Source: a bacterium
GTDB lineage: Bacteria > Arandabacterota > Arandabacteria > Arandabacterales > Arandabacteraceae
NCBI GenBank assembly: GCA_029933125.1
Contig: JAOZOU010000001.1
Location: forward strand, 1 to 64,000
Direction of reading: 5' to 3'
Length of the DNA: 64,000 nt
Positions within the stretch are counted from its first letter, which is position 1; each line of letters starts with the position of its first letter. The notes beneath the pieces were generated by a model that saw nothing but the letters and a program-made list of their open reading frames with translations, searched no databases and had not been told where the DNA came from. Shown in pieces: positions 16,225-25,022 of the stretch. Both the position numbers and the translations under genes were made by a program.

Positions 16225-18903
16225 ATGCGATACCAAATTGGCGTAACCTTAGCAATATGCCTCTGCTTAACCGTTGGAGCATCTTCAAGTCTTGCCACAA
16301 CCTCGACTGTGCTAGAAAATGGCTTAGTCGTGATAGCTGAGAAATCGACGGTCTCACCCCTTGTGGCTATCTCAGTTGTCTATAAGGTAGGCTCTCGCAA
16401 TGAGGTCGTTGGCAAAACAGGTGCATCGCACTTCGTGGAACACATGCTCTTCAACGGAACCAAGAAGTATCCAGGAGATAGTGCCACAAAGGAGATTCTC
16501 AAGAACGGTGGCATACCCAATGGTGAAACCTATTGGGACTTCACCCACTTCGGCGGCGTTTTGCCGAGCGATAAGCTTGATGTAATCCTCGACATCGAAG
16601 CAGATCGTATGGCAAATGCAATCGTTGACTCAACAGGTGTTGAAGAGGAAAGGGACATCATTCTAGAAGAACTAGCGATGAGAGGTGAGTCACCTATAGT
16701 CGTTCTCATCGAGGATCTTTTCGCGACAGCCTACAAAGTTCATCCCTATCATCACTGGTATCCAGGTGGCTATTTCAGCGATGTTGTTAATCTCGAGCCT
16801 AGCTATGTACGTCAATTCTATGAGAAATATTATCAACCAGCGAATGCAATCATTACTGTGGTTGGCAATGTTGAGGAAAGCGAAGCTATCGCAAAGGTCA
16901 AGAACTACTTTGGGAAAATAGAGGCTAAGCCTTTGCCTCCAGACATCATGCCTGAGGAACCCCCTCAGGCTGGGCTGAGAAGAGTAACGGTTCGGGGCGA
17001 TGCACTTGAGGCAAGGATAATGATTTTCTTCAAAGGACCCAAGTATCCCAGTCGTGATTGGGAAATCGCAAGTGTAATGAGTCAAATGCTTGCAAACGGG
17101 AAGTCGACCTTCCTCAACAGAAGACTCGTGGACAAGGGTCTGGCAAGCCAGGTCAATCTTATGCTTATTCCGACAATCGATCCCTTTGGATTTCTCTTCA
17201 TGGTCTCGGTTCCAAAGGATCAAGATCTCAAACGGTGCGAAAGAGCTATCTTCGATGCGCTCAAGGAATTCAAAGGGACTGTGCCAAAACAAGAAGATGT
17301 GGAGCGAGCCAAGACACGCATTGAGGGACTCACAATTCTGCAGCGACAGACGGTTCGCCAGAGAGCTCTCGAACTTGCAAGTGCACAGATTCTGGGCGAT
17401 TGGCGCTATACAGATGAATATCTTGACAATATGAAATCGGTTACACCGCAGGAAGTCCACTCCATCGCCCAACAATATCTCGACTGGGAAAGTGCAACAA
17501 TCGGCTGGCTTATCCCCAAGGATAGCGAAATCACGGATAGGGACCTTATTGGAATGGCCAGGCAGGAGCAACTCATATGCAGTCTTCTTCCCGCATCATT
17601 TGAGGCTGGAAGTGCAGCAACTACCTTAAGTGATGCTCACTTTGAGACTCTACCGAATGGACTGACCATCATACTCAAGGAGGATCACAACCTACCGATA
17701 GTTGCCGTAAATGCCTACCTGCTTGCTGGCGCTTCCTATGAGCCACAAGAAAAGTCAGGATTGGCAAGGCTCACAGTAAGAAGTGTTGCCATGGGATCAA
17801 GGAATTATCCATATGAGGATCTCTATGCGAGAATCGAGGCGCTGGGAAGCGATCTTGAAGCAACTTCAGACCTGGAGCGTGCCTACTTATCGCTTACAGT
17901 TTTATCCAACCACTGGAATGAAGCTGTTGATATCGTGTCTGACCTTATGACTTCACCTTCATTTTCACAAAAGGACTTTAGGCGAGCCCGGCACGAGGTG
18001 CTTTCGGAGATATCTCAAGCAGAGGAGGACGCCAGGCAGATTGCCTTCGATGAATTCCGGAAAGCCTTTTACCATGGACATCCTTACGCACGACGAGAAA
18101 CCGGCAATTATGAAATTGTCAAGAATCTGAGCCTCAGAGATGTGAAGAAGTTTTATGATGCAACCTGGACACCTGCTGGTGCTGTAATTGCTGTTGTTGG
18201 TGATTTCGATGAGGACACAATGCTCAAGCACCTCAAGCAAGAACTTGGTAAGTGGAAGCATGAGCGTACCACCCCCACTGATTTGCAACCACCACCTGAG
18301 GCTAAAGGCTTTAGACAGATTGTAAGGACTTTGCCAGAGAAAAGACAGGTGAAGCTTTTCTGGGGGATGAAGCGTCCTGACCTCGGATCTCCCGACTATG
18401 AATCATTCCAGGTTATGAATTTTATCTTTGGTGGCCAGGTTTTTGGATCAAGGCTCTTTGATAGAATTCGCGAGAAAGAATCCCTCGCCTACGTCGTCAA
18501 TTCACAGCCTGACCTTACGCGCAAGCCCGGGGCTTTCTATATCCATCTTGGTACGCGACCTCGAAATATTATCAAGGCTATTGAGGCTGTGAAAGAGGAA
18601 ATCGAGCGCATGAAATCCGAACCTATCACCGATGAGGAAACAGAGATAACAAAGAACTTCCTCATTTCGGTGCAACCATTCATCACCCAGACCTACTCCA
18701 GTATAGCTCGAAGGCTCGGGGACATCGTCTTCTACGATGTCCCCCACGATTATTTCGATACCTACCCTCAGCGCATCTCCAAAGTGACACGCGAAGATGT
18801 GGCACAGGCAGCAAAGCGCTATCTTGATCCAGACAATTCCGTACTTGTGATAGTTGGTGCAGTCGATGAGAATCTCAATCCCGTTAGGCCACCGAGAAAG
18901 TAG
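16225..18903 (+). CDS. M16-family (insulinase/pitrilysin-type) zinc peptidase, double-length
   Basis: 892 residues with signal peptide to about residue 24. The N-terminal half holds the inverted zinc motif HFVEH (about 69-73) and the downstream acidic residues in EERDIILEELAMRGE. The C-terminal half repeats the M16 fold (GLARLTVRSVAMGSRNYPYEDL) without HxxEH, as in most two-domain members where the second half is structural. It ends with a conserved FGGQVFGSRLFDRIREKESLAYVV segment. The enzyme is expected in the periplasm, degrading peptides. GGAGGATG precedes the ATG. It heads a plus-strand unit with the outer-membrane lipoprotein and YbjQ genes. Confidence 0.93.
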   Translation: MRYQIGVTLAICLCLTVGASSSLATTSTVLENGLVVIAEKSTVSPLVAISVVYKVGSRNEVVGKTGASHFVEHMLFNGTKKYPGDSATKEILKNGGIPNGETYWDFTHFGGVLPSDKLDVILDIEADRMANAIVDSTGVEEERDIILEELAMRGESPIVVLIEDLFATAYKVHPYHHWYPGGYFSDVVNLEPSYVRQFYEKYYQPANAIITVVGNVEESEAIAKVKNYFGKIEAKPLPPDIMPEEPPQAGLRRVTVRGDALEARIMIFFKGPKYPSRDWEIASVMSQMLANGKSTFLNRRLVDKGLASQVNLMLIPTIDPFGFLFMVSVPKDQDLKRCERAIFDALKEFKGTVPKQEDVERAKTRIEGLTILQRQTVRQRALELASAQILGDWRYTDEYLDNMKSVTPQEVHSIAQQYLDWESATIGWLIPKDSEITDRDLIGMARQEQLICSLLPASFEAGSAATTLSDAHFETLPNGLTIILKEDHNLPIVAVNAYLLAGASYEPQEKSGLARLTVRSVAMGSRNYPYEDLYARIEALGSDLEATSDLERAYLSLTVLSNHWNEAVDIVSDLMTSPSFSQKDFRRARHEVLSEISQAEEDARQIAFDEFRKAFYHGHPYARRETGNYEIVKNLSLRDVKKFYDATWTPAGAVIAVVGDFDEDTMLKHLKQELGKWKHERTTPTDLQPPPEAKGFRQIVRTLPEKRQVKLFWGMKRPDLGSPDYESFQVMNFIFGGQVFGSRLFDRIREKESLAYVVNSQPDLTRKPGAFYIHLGTRPRNIIKAIEAVKEEIERMKSEPITDEETEITKNFLISVQPFITQTYSSIARRLGDIVFYDVPHDYFDTYPQRISKVTREDVAQAAKRYLDPDNSVLVIVGAVDENLNPVRPPRK

Positions 18904-18921
18904 GGACAAGGATGTTATGCA

Positions 18922-19674
18922 ATGCATTTTTGCGCTTATGGGTTTGATGCACGCGTAAGCCATGCCTTTCACGTTAGAGCCGTGAAAGTGATTACGAGTG
19001 TGCTAGCTTTTGCCCTCATAACCCAGATTGGCTGTAACTCAGCGATGTTTCAAAAAGCAGACATCGCCGATGGCTCTCAAGCCACACTTGGTGTAACGCG
19101 TGTCGAGGATGGAGAGCAAACAGATGTATCTGACTATTCTGTATTCCTGAAGGGTTCAATTGGTAGGCGAGCATCAAGAAGTAGCATAGGTTATGAGATT
19201 GGCCTTACCTTCATAGCTCCTCTGCGTAACAAGAATGACCAGGCAATCTCCCCTGATGAAGCAAGAGCTGGAACATTTCCCAATCAGTGGGCAGGTGTAT
19301 TTCCTGAGTTCAAACTTCAGGTGCCACGTCGCCTGCCCATCGATGTCGCACTCGATCTGAGGCTAATGACGTATCTACCCGAACGGATTGCCATCATCGC
19401 AAGTAAAGATATCTCTGATAAAGTGTCAATCTATGGGAGCTATGCTTATGCCACCTCAATGGGAGGGATAGCAACTTTGGGAACTGAGATAACACTCCGG
19501 AGAAGGTTCGCATTCTATCTTGAGCATACCAGGTGGCTAAATAGGCATCACTATCCAGACAGCTACAAGGGGTCTCCCCTGGAACATCCCTATTCTTTTG
19601 GCATAGCCTTCAAGTACTTCTGGCCTGCCCCACCGAGGCCAATCAATCCAATGACAGCAATGGCAAAAAAGTAG
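18922..19674 (+). CDS. Small outer-membrane lipoprotein / barrel, unknown function
   Basis: 250 residues. AAGGA stands nine bases before the ATG. The N-terminus is unusually long before a hydrophobic segment ([16 protein letters not shown]); Cys at about 38 could be lipidated, although the residue at -3 is atypical. A GTG at 18982 would give a tidier signal but lacks a ribosome site. The mature part has alternating strands ([47 protein letters not shown]), suggesting an eight-stranded barrel. It follows the M16 gene by 18 bases. I do not recognise a family. Confidence 0.65.
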   Translation: MHFCAYGFDARVSHAFHVRAVKVITSVLAFALITQIGCNSAMFQKADIADGSQATLGVTRVEDGEQTDVSDYSVFLKGSIGRRASRSSIGYEIGLTFIAPLRNKNDQAISPDEARAGTFPNQWAGVFPEFKLQVPRRLPIDVALDLRLMTYLPERIAIIASKDISDKVSIYGSYAYATSMGGIATLGTEITLRRRFAFYLEHTRWLNRHHYPDSYKGSPLEHPYSFGIAFKYFWPAPPRPINPMTAMAKK

Positions 19675-19687
19675 GAGGGAATGGGAA

Positions 19688-20023
19688 ATGATAGTAACCT
19701 CAACACCTTCAATCGAAGGGCACAGAATAGTGAAGTATTTGGGAATGGTTAGCGGTGAGGCAATAATGGGCGCGAATATCTTTAAGGACCTATTTGCCTC
19801 TATCCGGGATATCGTCGGAGGCAGATCAGCCGCTTACGAGAATGAACTCCGTAAGGCGAAGGATGTGGCAATGGAAGAGATGATTGAGAAAGCAAAGGAG
19901 CTTGGTGCAAACGCCATCGTCGGGGTTGATCTCGATTACGAAACAATCGGGATTGGTGGCATGGGATCGGGTGGCAGTATGCTAATGGTGAGCGCAAGTG
20001 GAACGGCAGTGATTTATGAGTAG
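19688..20023 (+). CDS. YbjQ/UPF0145 heavy-metal-binding-domain family protein
   Basis: 111 residues. Family features: [51 protein letters not shown] at the start, then a helix [33 protein letters not shown] and a glycine-rich strand ending [11 protein letters not shown]. YbjQ proteins form small pentameric rings; a metal-binding role was proposed from sequence but the biological function is not settled. GGAGGGAATGGGAA precedes the ATG. It is the last gene before a strong hairpin, so it closes the M16 unit. Confidence 0.92.
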   Translation: MIVTSTPSIEGHRIVKYLGMVSGEAIMGANIFKDLFASIRDIVGGRSAAYENELRKAKDVAMEEMIEKAKELGANAIVGVDLDYETIGIGGMGSGGSMLMVSASGTAVIYE

Positions 20024-20052
20024 GAGATGCCTCAAGGCCTTGGGCATTTCCT
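20022..20052 (+). terminator. Stem-loop after the YbjQ gene
   Basis: Immediately after the stop codon, GGAGATGCC can pair with GGCATTTCC (nine pairs including one G-T), with CAAGG/CCTTG allowing extension inside the loop. Only a short T-run (TTT) is present in the distal arm, so this is a probable but not canonical intrinsic terminator separating the M16 unit from the cupin-EIIA unit. Confidence 0.45.
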
Positions 20053-20076
20053 CGAATAAAGTCAAACATCATGGTA

Positions 20077-20105
20077 TTGACTTCTCAGAGCGGAATCGAT
20101 ACATT
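20077..20105 (+). promoter_or_regulatory. Candidate promoter of the cupin-EIIA unit
   Basis: TTGACT (20077-20082) and TACATT (20100-20105) are separated by 17 bases, matching consensus at five and four positions. It lies just past the stem-loop and 32 bases before the cupin ATG, whose ribosome site is GGAGGGAAAG. Confidence 0.5.
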
Positions 20106-20137
20106 GGAGTTTCGGATCATCATATGGAGGGAAAGAC

Positions 20138-20482
20138 ATGTATGTCGATAAGGATAGCAGGGTTGCTAATGCAGAGATAGGTGAGCAGGGTTTATCAGGA
20201 GTCACTATGAAGGTTCTTATCGGACACGACCAGGGTGCACCCAATTTCGTGATGCGTATATTTGAGATTGCCCCTAAGGGACACACAGCTTACCACACCC
20301 ATCCGTGGGAACATGAGGTATATGTGATTGAGGGCAACGGTGCAGTCAAGCAGAAGGGCAAAGAGTACATGATTGAGAAAGGCTCTTTCGTGCTTGTCAA
20401 ACCCGATGAGGAGCACCAGTTCATAAACAAGGGAGATTCCCCCCTAAAATTCATCTGTGTCGTGCCTAAGATGGAGACATGA
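20138..20482 (+). CDS. Single-domain cupin protein
   Basis: 114 residues forming one cupin barrel. Motif 1 is TAYHTHPWEHEVYVIEGNG (metal ligands His, His, Glu near residues 50-60) and motif 2 is VKPDEEHQFINKGDSPLKFICVVP (His near 93). Such proteins act as small metal-dependent enzymes or ligand sensors; substrate cannot be predicted. The stop codon overlaps the EIIA start by four bases (ATGA), so the two are translationally coupled, which suggests a shared role in metabolite sensing (inference). Confidence 0.9.
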   Translation: MYVDKDSRVANAEIGEQGLSGVTMKVLIGHDQGAPNFVMRIFEIAPKGHTAYHTHPWEHEVYVIEGNGAVKQKGKEYMIEKGSFVLVKPDEEHQFINKGDSPLKFICVVPKMET

Positions 20483-20940
20483 AACAGGATACAAGAATCT
20501 CTGATCTTCTATCACCTGACCGCATAATTGACCTCAAGTGCAGGACAAAGAATGAGGTACTGCGGGAGCTTTTCCGTGTCATCGAGAGATCCCCTAGCAT
20601 AAAAAATGGTAAGGCATTTGAGAAGTCACTGATAGAGCGAGAAAACATCCTTACAACAGGTATAGGAAATGAAATAGCAATTCCCCATGTTCAAACCAAC
20701 GTTGTCGACAGCATGGTTATGGCTATAGGAAGGTGCGAGGATGGAATTGACTTCGACTCCCTCGATGGCAAGCCTGTAAAGATTGTCGTAATGATAGCAT
20801 CTTCAGACAAGCAGCCACGCAATGAATTCCTCAGGGTTCTGGCTAGGGTGGTCAAGCTCTTCAAGGATGAAGCATTCAGAAGAAAGGTTCTAAGAGCCAG
20901 GACACCACAGGATGTGATGAAGCTTCTCGAGGGACACTGA
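20479..20940 (+). CDS. PTS EIIA domain protein (fructose/PtsN type), copy 1
   Basis: 153 residues of the mannitol/fructose/nitrogen EIIA fold. The phosphorylatable histidine is in GNEIAIPHVQT near residue 70, followed by GIDFDSLDGKPVKIVVMIAS. No EI, HPr, EIIB or EIIC gene occurs in the window, so a regulatory role is more likely than sugar transport. It is paralogous to the EIIA at 24561-25022. Its stop codon lies one base from the stop of the opposing nucleoside permease gene, with no room for a terminator. Confidence 0.9.
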   Translation: MKQDTRISDLLSPDRIIDLKCRTKNEVLRELFRVIERSPSIKNGKAFEKSLIERENILTTGIGNEIAIPHVQTNVVDSMVMAIGRCEDGIDFDSLDGKPVKIVVMIASSDKQPRNEFLRVLARVVKLFKDEAFRRKVLRARTPQDVMKLLEGH

Positions 20941-20941
20941 T

Positions 20942-21841
20942 CTAGATTTCAGGTTGCTCCCTCTCATAATGCTTCCCTATAGCACCTGGCGGAATAGACC
21001 TGCCTATCACCCCAGCAAGGGCCACCATGGTCACAACATATGGCACAACTTGCAAAGCCTGAGCCGGAAGATGAGCTCTTCCCTGCAGTGTTTCCTGAAG
21101 TGCATCAGCAAATCCAAAAAGAAGTGAGGCACCAAGGGCACCTATGGGATTCCATTTCCCAAAAATGAGGGCTGCAAGAGCTATGAAACCCTGACCAGCA
21201 GTCATATTCTTCGCAAATGATCCCGAGAACATAGGAAGATATGCCCCACCCAAACCTGCACAGATTCCACTTGCAACCACACCCATAAAGCGAATCCTGT
21301 TCACCTTTATGCCCTGGGTGTCAGCCGCTCTAGGATGTTCACCAACAGCTCGCAACCTCAATCCACCGACGGTGTAGTAGGAGAAAATAGCTGCACCAAT
21401 AGCAAGAATGAAAGCAATATAAGTCAGCGGTATGAAGGGCCCAAGTGATGGTAGCCTATCGCCCTGCCCAAGCGAGAAGGATCTTTCACCGTGAATGAAC
21501 ACTTGGCAGAGAAAGATCGTGGCGCCAGTTCCAAGCAAGTTAATTGCCACACCTGAGATTATCTGATTTGCTCTTAAGCCTATAGTTACAAAAGCATGCA
21601 AACTTCCAATGAGTCCACCGATGAAAGCAGCCCCAAGCACGCCTAACCATGCATTATGGGTGAAAAAAGCGACTATGGCACCACTGAAGGCGCCGAAGAG
21701 CATCATGCCTTCAAGTCCAATATTTATGACGCCCGATCGCTCGCTAAAGAAACCCCCTGTGCTCGCAAAGATAAGAGGAACAGCTTTACGCACCGTGGCA
21801 AGCAATAAGGAGATACTAATTACAGTTGTCACGTCATTCAT
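20942..21841 (-). CDS. nupQ: Nucleoside-type ABC importer permease (BMP family, NupQ-like)
   Basis: 299 residues with eight or more membrane helices. The N-terminal region APLIFASTGGFFSERSGVINIGLEGMMLFGAFSGA is the signature of the second permease of BMP-dependent nucleoside/purine importers (NupQ/YufQ). It overlaps the first permease gene by eight bases and ends next to the convergent EIIA gene. With NupP-like and NupO-like subunits below and the BMP lipoprotein at 30534-31541 it would form a complete importer, although the binding protein is coded six kilobases away. Confidence 0.92.
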   Translation of the reverse strand: MNDVTTVISISLLLATVRKAVPLIFASTGGFFSERSGVINIGLEGMMLFGAFSGAIVAFFTHNAWLGVLGAAFIGGLIGSLHAFVTIGLRANQIISGVAINLLGTGATIFLCQVFIHGERSFSLGQGDRLPSLGPFIPLTYIAFILAIGAAIFSYYTVGGLRLRAVGEHPRAADTQGIKVNRIRFMGVVASGICAGLGGAYLPMFSGSFAKNMTAGQGFIALAALIFGKWNPIGALGASLLFGFADALQETLQGRAHLPAQALQVVPYVVTMVALAGVIGRSIPPGAIGKHYEREQPEI

Positions 21842-22892
21842 CTTTGAGAACCCTCATCCTGGGTCTGTATCTACTAAAAAGATACTCACATGCTATGAAG
21901 AGAATTATGATCGCTTGAATTACAGTTACGAGCTCCCGTGGAATGCTTGTGACCATGTCAACCTGAGCTCCACCGCTTGCAAGTGCTCCAAAAAATATCG
22001 CCGTTACAACAACTCCGAATGGATTGTTTCTGGCAAGCAAAGCCACAGCAATCCCTCCGAAGCCATAACCAAAGGGAAATGGGCTAACAAAGTGTTTATG
22101 AACTCCAAGAACTCTTTCAGCCCCGGCAACTCCGGCAAGAAAGCCGCCAATCGACATTGCCAGTATCATGCTGCGTACTACCGATATAGCGCCTACCCTG
22201 CTGGCAACCGGATTGTGTCCAACACAGCGAATCTCAAAGCCGAAACTTGTTTTGGACAGCACAATCCAAATTAGTAAAGCAGCCCCAATTGCTACGAACA
22301 GTCCAGCATTCAGGCGAGTATAATTATAAACGAAGGTCAATCTGGGGATCTCAGCACTCGGAGCCACATCAAAAGTCTGGGGTATCTGACCAGGTTTCTT
22401 GAAATAGGGAAGATTTACCAGGTAATTCGTGGAAATAAAGGCAACATAGTTGAGCATAATTGTATTGATAACCTCGTGCGCTCCAAGCTTTGCCCTTAGG
22501 ATGCCAGCGATGCCTGCCCAGATCGCACCTCCAATTCCAGCAGCTACAAGACAGAGAGCAACGTGCAAGCCAGCATTGGAAACTGGAACTTTGACCCCCA
22601 GCCACGCAGCTATGAAGGCTCCAACAACGAGCTGCCCTTCTCCACCAATATTGAAAAGACCACTTTGCATACCTATCGCCACGCACAATCCTGTGAGAAT
22701 AAGAGGGGTAGCTTCCTCAAGGGTATTTGCCAGGCTCCTTAAACTCCCAAGTGAGCCTGACAACATGACAGAAGCTATGTGAAAAGGGTCTTCACCAAGG
22801 AGAGCAACTATGACGGTCGCGATCACCATTGCAAAGGCGAGTGCAAGTGCTGGAGCAAGCAATCTCTCAAGCAATTTTTGAGTTGGCATCAT
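21834..22892 (-). CDS. nupP: Nucleoside-type ABC importer permease (BMP family, NupP-like)
   Basis: 352 residues, polytopic. Family motifs: SLRSLANTLEEATPLILTGLCVAIGMQSGLFNIGGEGQLVVGA near residues 50-95, and GAHEVINTIMLNYVAF near 155. These match the first permease of BMP-dependent importers. Start overlaps the ATPase stop by four bases. It partners the NupQ-like permease downstream. Confidence 0.93.
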   Translation of the reverse strand: MMPTQKLLERLLAPALALAFAMVIATVIVALLGEDPFHIASVMLSGSLGSLRSLANTLEEATPLILTGLCVAIGMQSGLFNIGGEGQLVVGAFIAAWLGVKVPVSNAGLHVALCLVAAGIGGAIWAGIAGILRAKLGAHEVINTIMLNYVAFISTNYLVNLPYFKKPGQIPQTFDVAPSAEIPRLTFVYNYTRLNAGLFVAIGAALLIWIVLSKTSFGFEIRCVGHNPVASRVGAISVVRSMILAMSIGGFLAGVAGAERVLGVHKHFVSPFPFGYGFGGIAVALLARNNPFGVVVTAIFFGALASGGAQVDMVTSIPRELVTVIQAIIILFIACEYLFSRYRPRMRVLKDE

Positions 22893-24433
22893 TGTGCAAA
22901 CCCCAGCATCAGGAGCCCAAGCTTCTCTTCATCTGCCTCTTTACGTTCGAGGATACTCAAGATACGACCCTTGTACATGACACCTATGCGATCTGAAAGC
23001 TCCACAATCTCAGAGAGATCGGCTGATATAAGAAGTACGCCCCCACCTGCTTCGGCATGCTTCACCAATGAATCATGGATGAGTCTTGTCGCCATAATGT
23101 CAAGACCACGTGCGGGTTGCGAAGCTATGAGTAAACTTGGCTCACGACTCAGCTCTCTTGCAACTATGACCTTCTGCTGATTGCCACCGGAGAGAGTTCC
23201 AATCTCAGCATCTGGCAGGGGAGGATTTATACCAAAGGTTTTGAGTAACCTCTGAGTAAGATTGGTGATAGCATCCTCTTTTAGGAAGAAAGTTCCAGAT
23301 AGCCCTGGTTCTCTCTGCCTTCCAAGGAGCATGTTCTCCTTAACACTCATCCCTGCAACGATACCCATTGTGACTCTGTCGGGTGGGATATAAGCAATGC
23401 CAAGTGCACGCCGCTTTGCCGTTGAAAGATGTGTTATATCCTTGCCACGGAAGAGGATCCTGCCAGATGATGGCTTTTGTAGACCAATGGCGACATCAAA
23501 GAGCTCATCCTGCCCATTGCCTTCGACTCCGCAGATCCCAAATATCTCACCCTTCCTTACTTCGAAGTCGATCGACGAGAGGAGCACAATGTCTCTCGAA
23601 GAGCGCAGGCTTACATCATGAAGACTGAGCAAAGATTCCATGCTTACTGCATGCTTGCTTCTTCTCGGAGCTTCGATCTTCTTCCCAACCATCATTATCG
23701 CCAGCTCCTCTGGGTCAACCTCATCAATTCGCCTCGTCCTGACCACCCTGCCCCGCCGCAGCACAGTAACGCGGTCTGCAATTTCCATGACCTCTTCGAG
23801 CTTATGGGTTATGAAGATTATTGTGTGAGAACTGTCCACAAGCATCCTTATAGTTTCGAAGAGCTTCTTGATTTCCTGTGGGGTGAGTACAGCAGTGGGT
23901 TCATCCATTATTATGATCCGCGAATTCCGGTAAAGGGCTTTGAGAATTTCAACACGCTGCTCCTCACCCACACTGAGTTCCTCAACTCTTCGATCGAGCG
24001 GAACCTCTATGCCGTAGCGTTGCATGATATCCTCAACCTTTCGTACTGCAGCTCGAAGGTCAAGGAAGCCCCCTCTGCTCGGCTCAAATCCGAGTATGAT
24101 GTTCTCGAGAACAGTGAAACGCTTTACAAGCATGAAGTGCTGATGAATCATCCCGAGCCCGTAGTCTGTTCCAAGAAAACCTCTTTCTACAGGCAAGCGC
24201 ATATCGTCGACCGTAATAGTCCCAGCATCCGGTTTTACGAGACCGTAAAGGATGTTCATCAGCGTTGTTTTGCCCGCTCCATTCTCTCCTACCAGGGCAT
24301 GCACCTCACCTCGATAGACAGTCAGATTGATACCATCATTGGCCACTATCTCGCCAAAGCGTTTCGAAATCGCATCCATTCTAACGGCTATCTCGCCTTC
24401 GCCCTGAGACTTACCCTTTCTCGAGGAAACCAT
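22889..24433 (-). CDS. nupO: Nucleoside-type ABC importer ATPase, two-domain (NupO-like)
   Basis: The ORF track starts at 24562, over the divergent promoter and the EIIA start. A better start is the ATG at 24433 (MVSSRKGKSQGEG) with GGAG ten bases upstream, giving 514 residues. The first domain has an intact Walker A (GENGAGKT), signature LSVGEEQRVEILKALYR and Walker B IIIMDEPTAVLTP. The second has a degenerate Walker A (GVEGNGQDELFD) and signature LSGGNQQKVIVARELSREPSLLIASQPARGLD, the usual asymmetry of RbsA/NupO-type ATPases. It is the promoter-proximal gene of the importer operon. Confidence 0.93.
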   Translation of the reverse strand: MVSSRKGKSQGEGEIAVRMDAISKRFGEIVANDGINLTVYRGEVHALVGENGAGKTTLMNILYGLVKPDAGTITVDDMRLPVERGFLGTDYGLGMIHQHFMLVKRFTVLENIILGFEPSRGGFLDLRAAVRKVEDIMQRYGIEVPLDRRVEELSVGEEQRVEILKALYRNSRIIIMDEPTAVLTPQEIKKLFETIRMLVDSSHTIIFITHKLEEVMEIADRVTVLRRGRVVRTRRIDEVDPEELAIMMVGKKIEAPRRSKHAVSMESLLSLHDVSLRSSRDIVLLSSIDFEVRKGEIFGICGVEGNGQDELFDVAIGLQKPSSGRILFRGKDITHLSTAKRRALGIAYIPPDRVTMGIVAGMSVKENMLLGRQREPGLSGTFFLKEDAITNLTQRLLKTFGINPPLPDAEIGTLSGGNQQKVIVARELSREPSLLIASQPARGLDIMATRLIHDSLVKHAEAGGGVLLISADLSEIVELSDRIGVMYKGRILSILERKEADEEKLGLLMLGFAQ

Positions 24434-24461
24434 TTCAAAGGCTCCAAGCTTTTCTTCTGCT

Positions 24462-24504
24462 GTGATATTGACACACCATGCGCTTAGGCATAATATCACG
24501 GTGT
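24462..24504. promoter_or_regulatory. Divergent control region with inverted repeat over a promoter
   Basis: In the 127-base divergent gap, plus-strand TTGACA (24468-24473) is a perfect -35, with TAATAT (24491-24496) 17 bases on; CATAAT two bases earlier is an alternative -10. Perfect arms GTGATATT (24462-24469) and AATATCAC (24492-24499) flank the spacer with centres 30 bases apart, about three helical turns. On the minus strand TTTACC and TATTAT, 17 bases apart, could serve the ABC operon. The arms would place a dimeric regulator over both promoters; no regulator gene is adjacent. Confidence 0.5.
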
Positions 24505-24560
24505 CCAAAATCGGTAAACTCGGAATATGCCCGGAAAAAGATGAAAACGGAGGCTCAGCC

Positions 24561-25022
24561 ATGGAGATCAGTAACTATCTCAAGCCTGAACAGATCAAAC
24601 TTGACCTCAAGGGTAAGACCAAGCGGGATGTAATAATCGAACTCTCAGAGCTTTTGAAATCTCATCCTGATGTTAAGGATCTCAAGACCTTCATGGATGA
24701 GACATTCAAACGCGAACACTTCAACACGACCGGAATCGGTCACGAAATAGGAATCCCCCATGCACGGACTGATGCTGTCTCTGACATCGTTATCGCTGTC
24801 GGAAGAAATCCTGACGGCATCGATTTCGAGTCCCTCGATGGCAAGCCAGTTAAGCTTGTCTTCCTTATAGGCACTCCAAAATCCAAGCATCTTAGTACCT
24901 ACCTGAGCGTCCTAGCACACCTGACAAGACTCCTTGACCGCGAGAGCTTCAGAAACCAGTTGCTTGAAGCAAAGTCGCCCCAAGAGATAATCGACGCATT
25001 TCGCAAGGCAGAGGAAGCCTAA
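24561..25022 (+). CDS. PTS EIIA domain protein (fructose/PtsN type), copy 2
   Basis: The ORF track starts at 24462, but GGAGG precedes the ATG at 24561 and the family begins there (MEISNYLKPEQIKLDLKGKTKRDVI), giving 153 residues. Active-site histidine is in GHEIGIPHARTDAV near 70, followed by GIDFESLDGKPVKLVFLIG. It is a paralogue of the EIIA at 20479. The stop codon abuts the antiporter ATG with no gap (TAAATG), and a PII-like gene follows, so I infer phosphorylation-dependent control of cation exchange rather than sugar uptake. Confidence 0.92.
   Translation: MEISNYLKPEQIKLDLKGKTKRDVIIELSELLKSHPDVKDLKTFMDETFKREHFNTTGIGHEIGIPHARTDAVSDIVIAVGRNPDGIDFESLDGKPVKLVFLIGTPKSKHLSTYLSVLAHLTRLLDRESFRNQLLEAKSPQEIIDAFRKAEEA

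Noticed and set aside
16690-17571. Minus-strand ORF of 293 residues opposite the M16 peptidase
   Set aside because: Covers the conserved coding sequence of a clear M16 enzyme in the antisense frame; no family resemblance.
23618-24487. Plus-strand ORF of 289 residues
   Set aside because: Antisense shadow of the NupO-like ATPase, whose Walker and signature motifs are intact.
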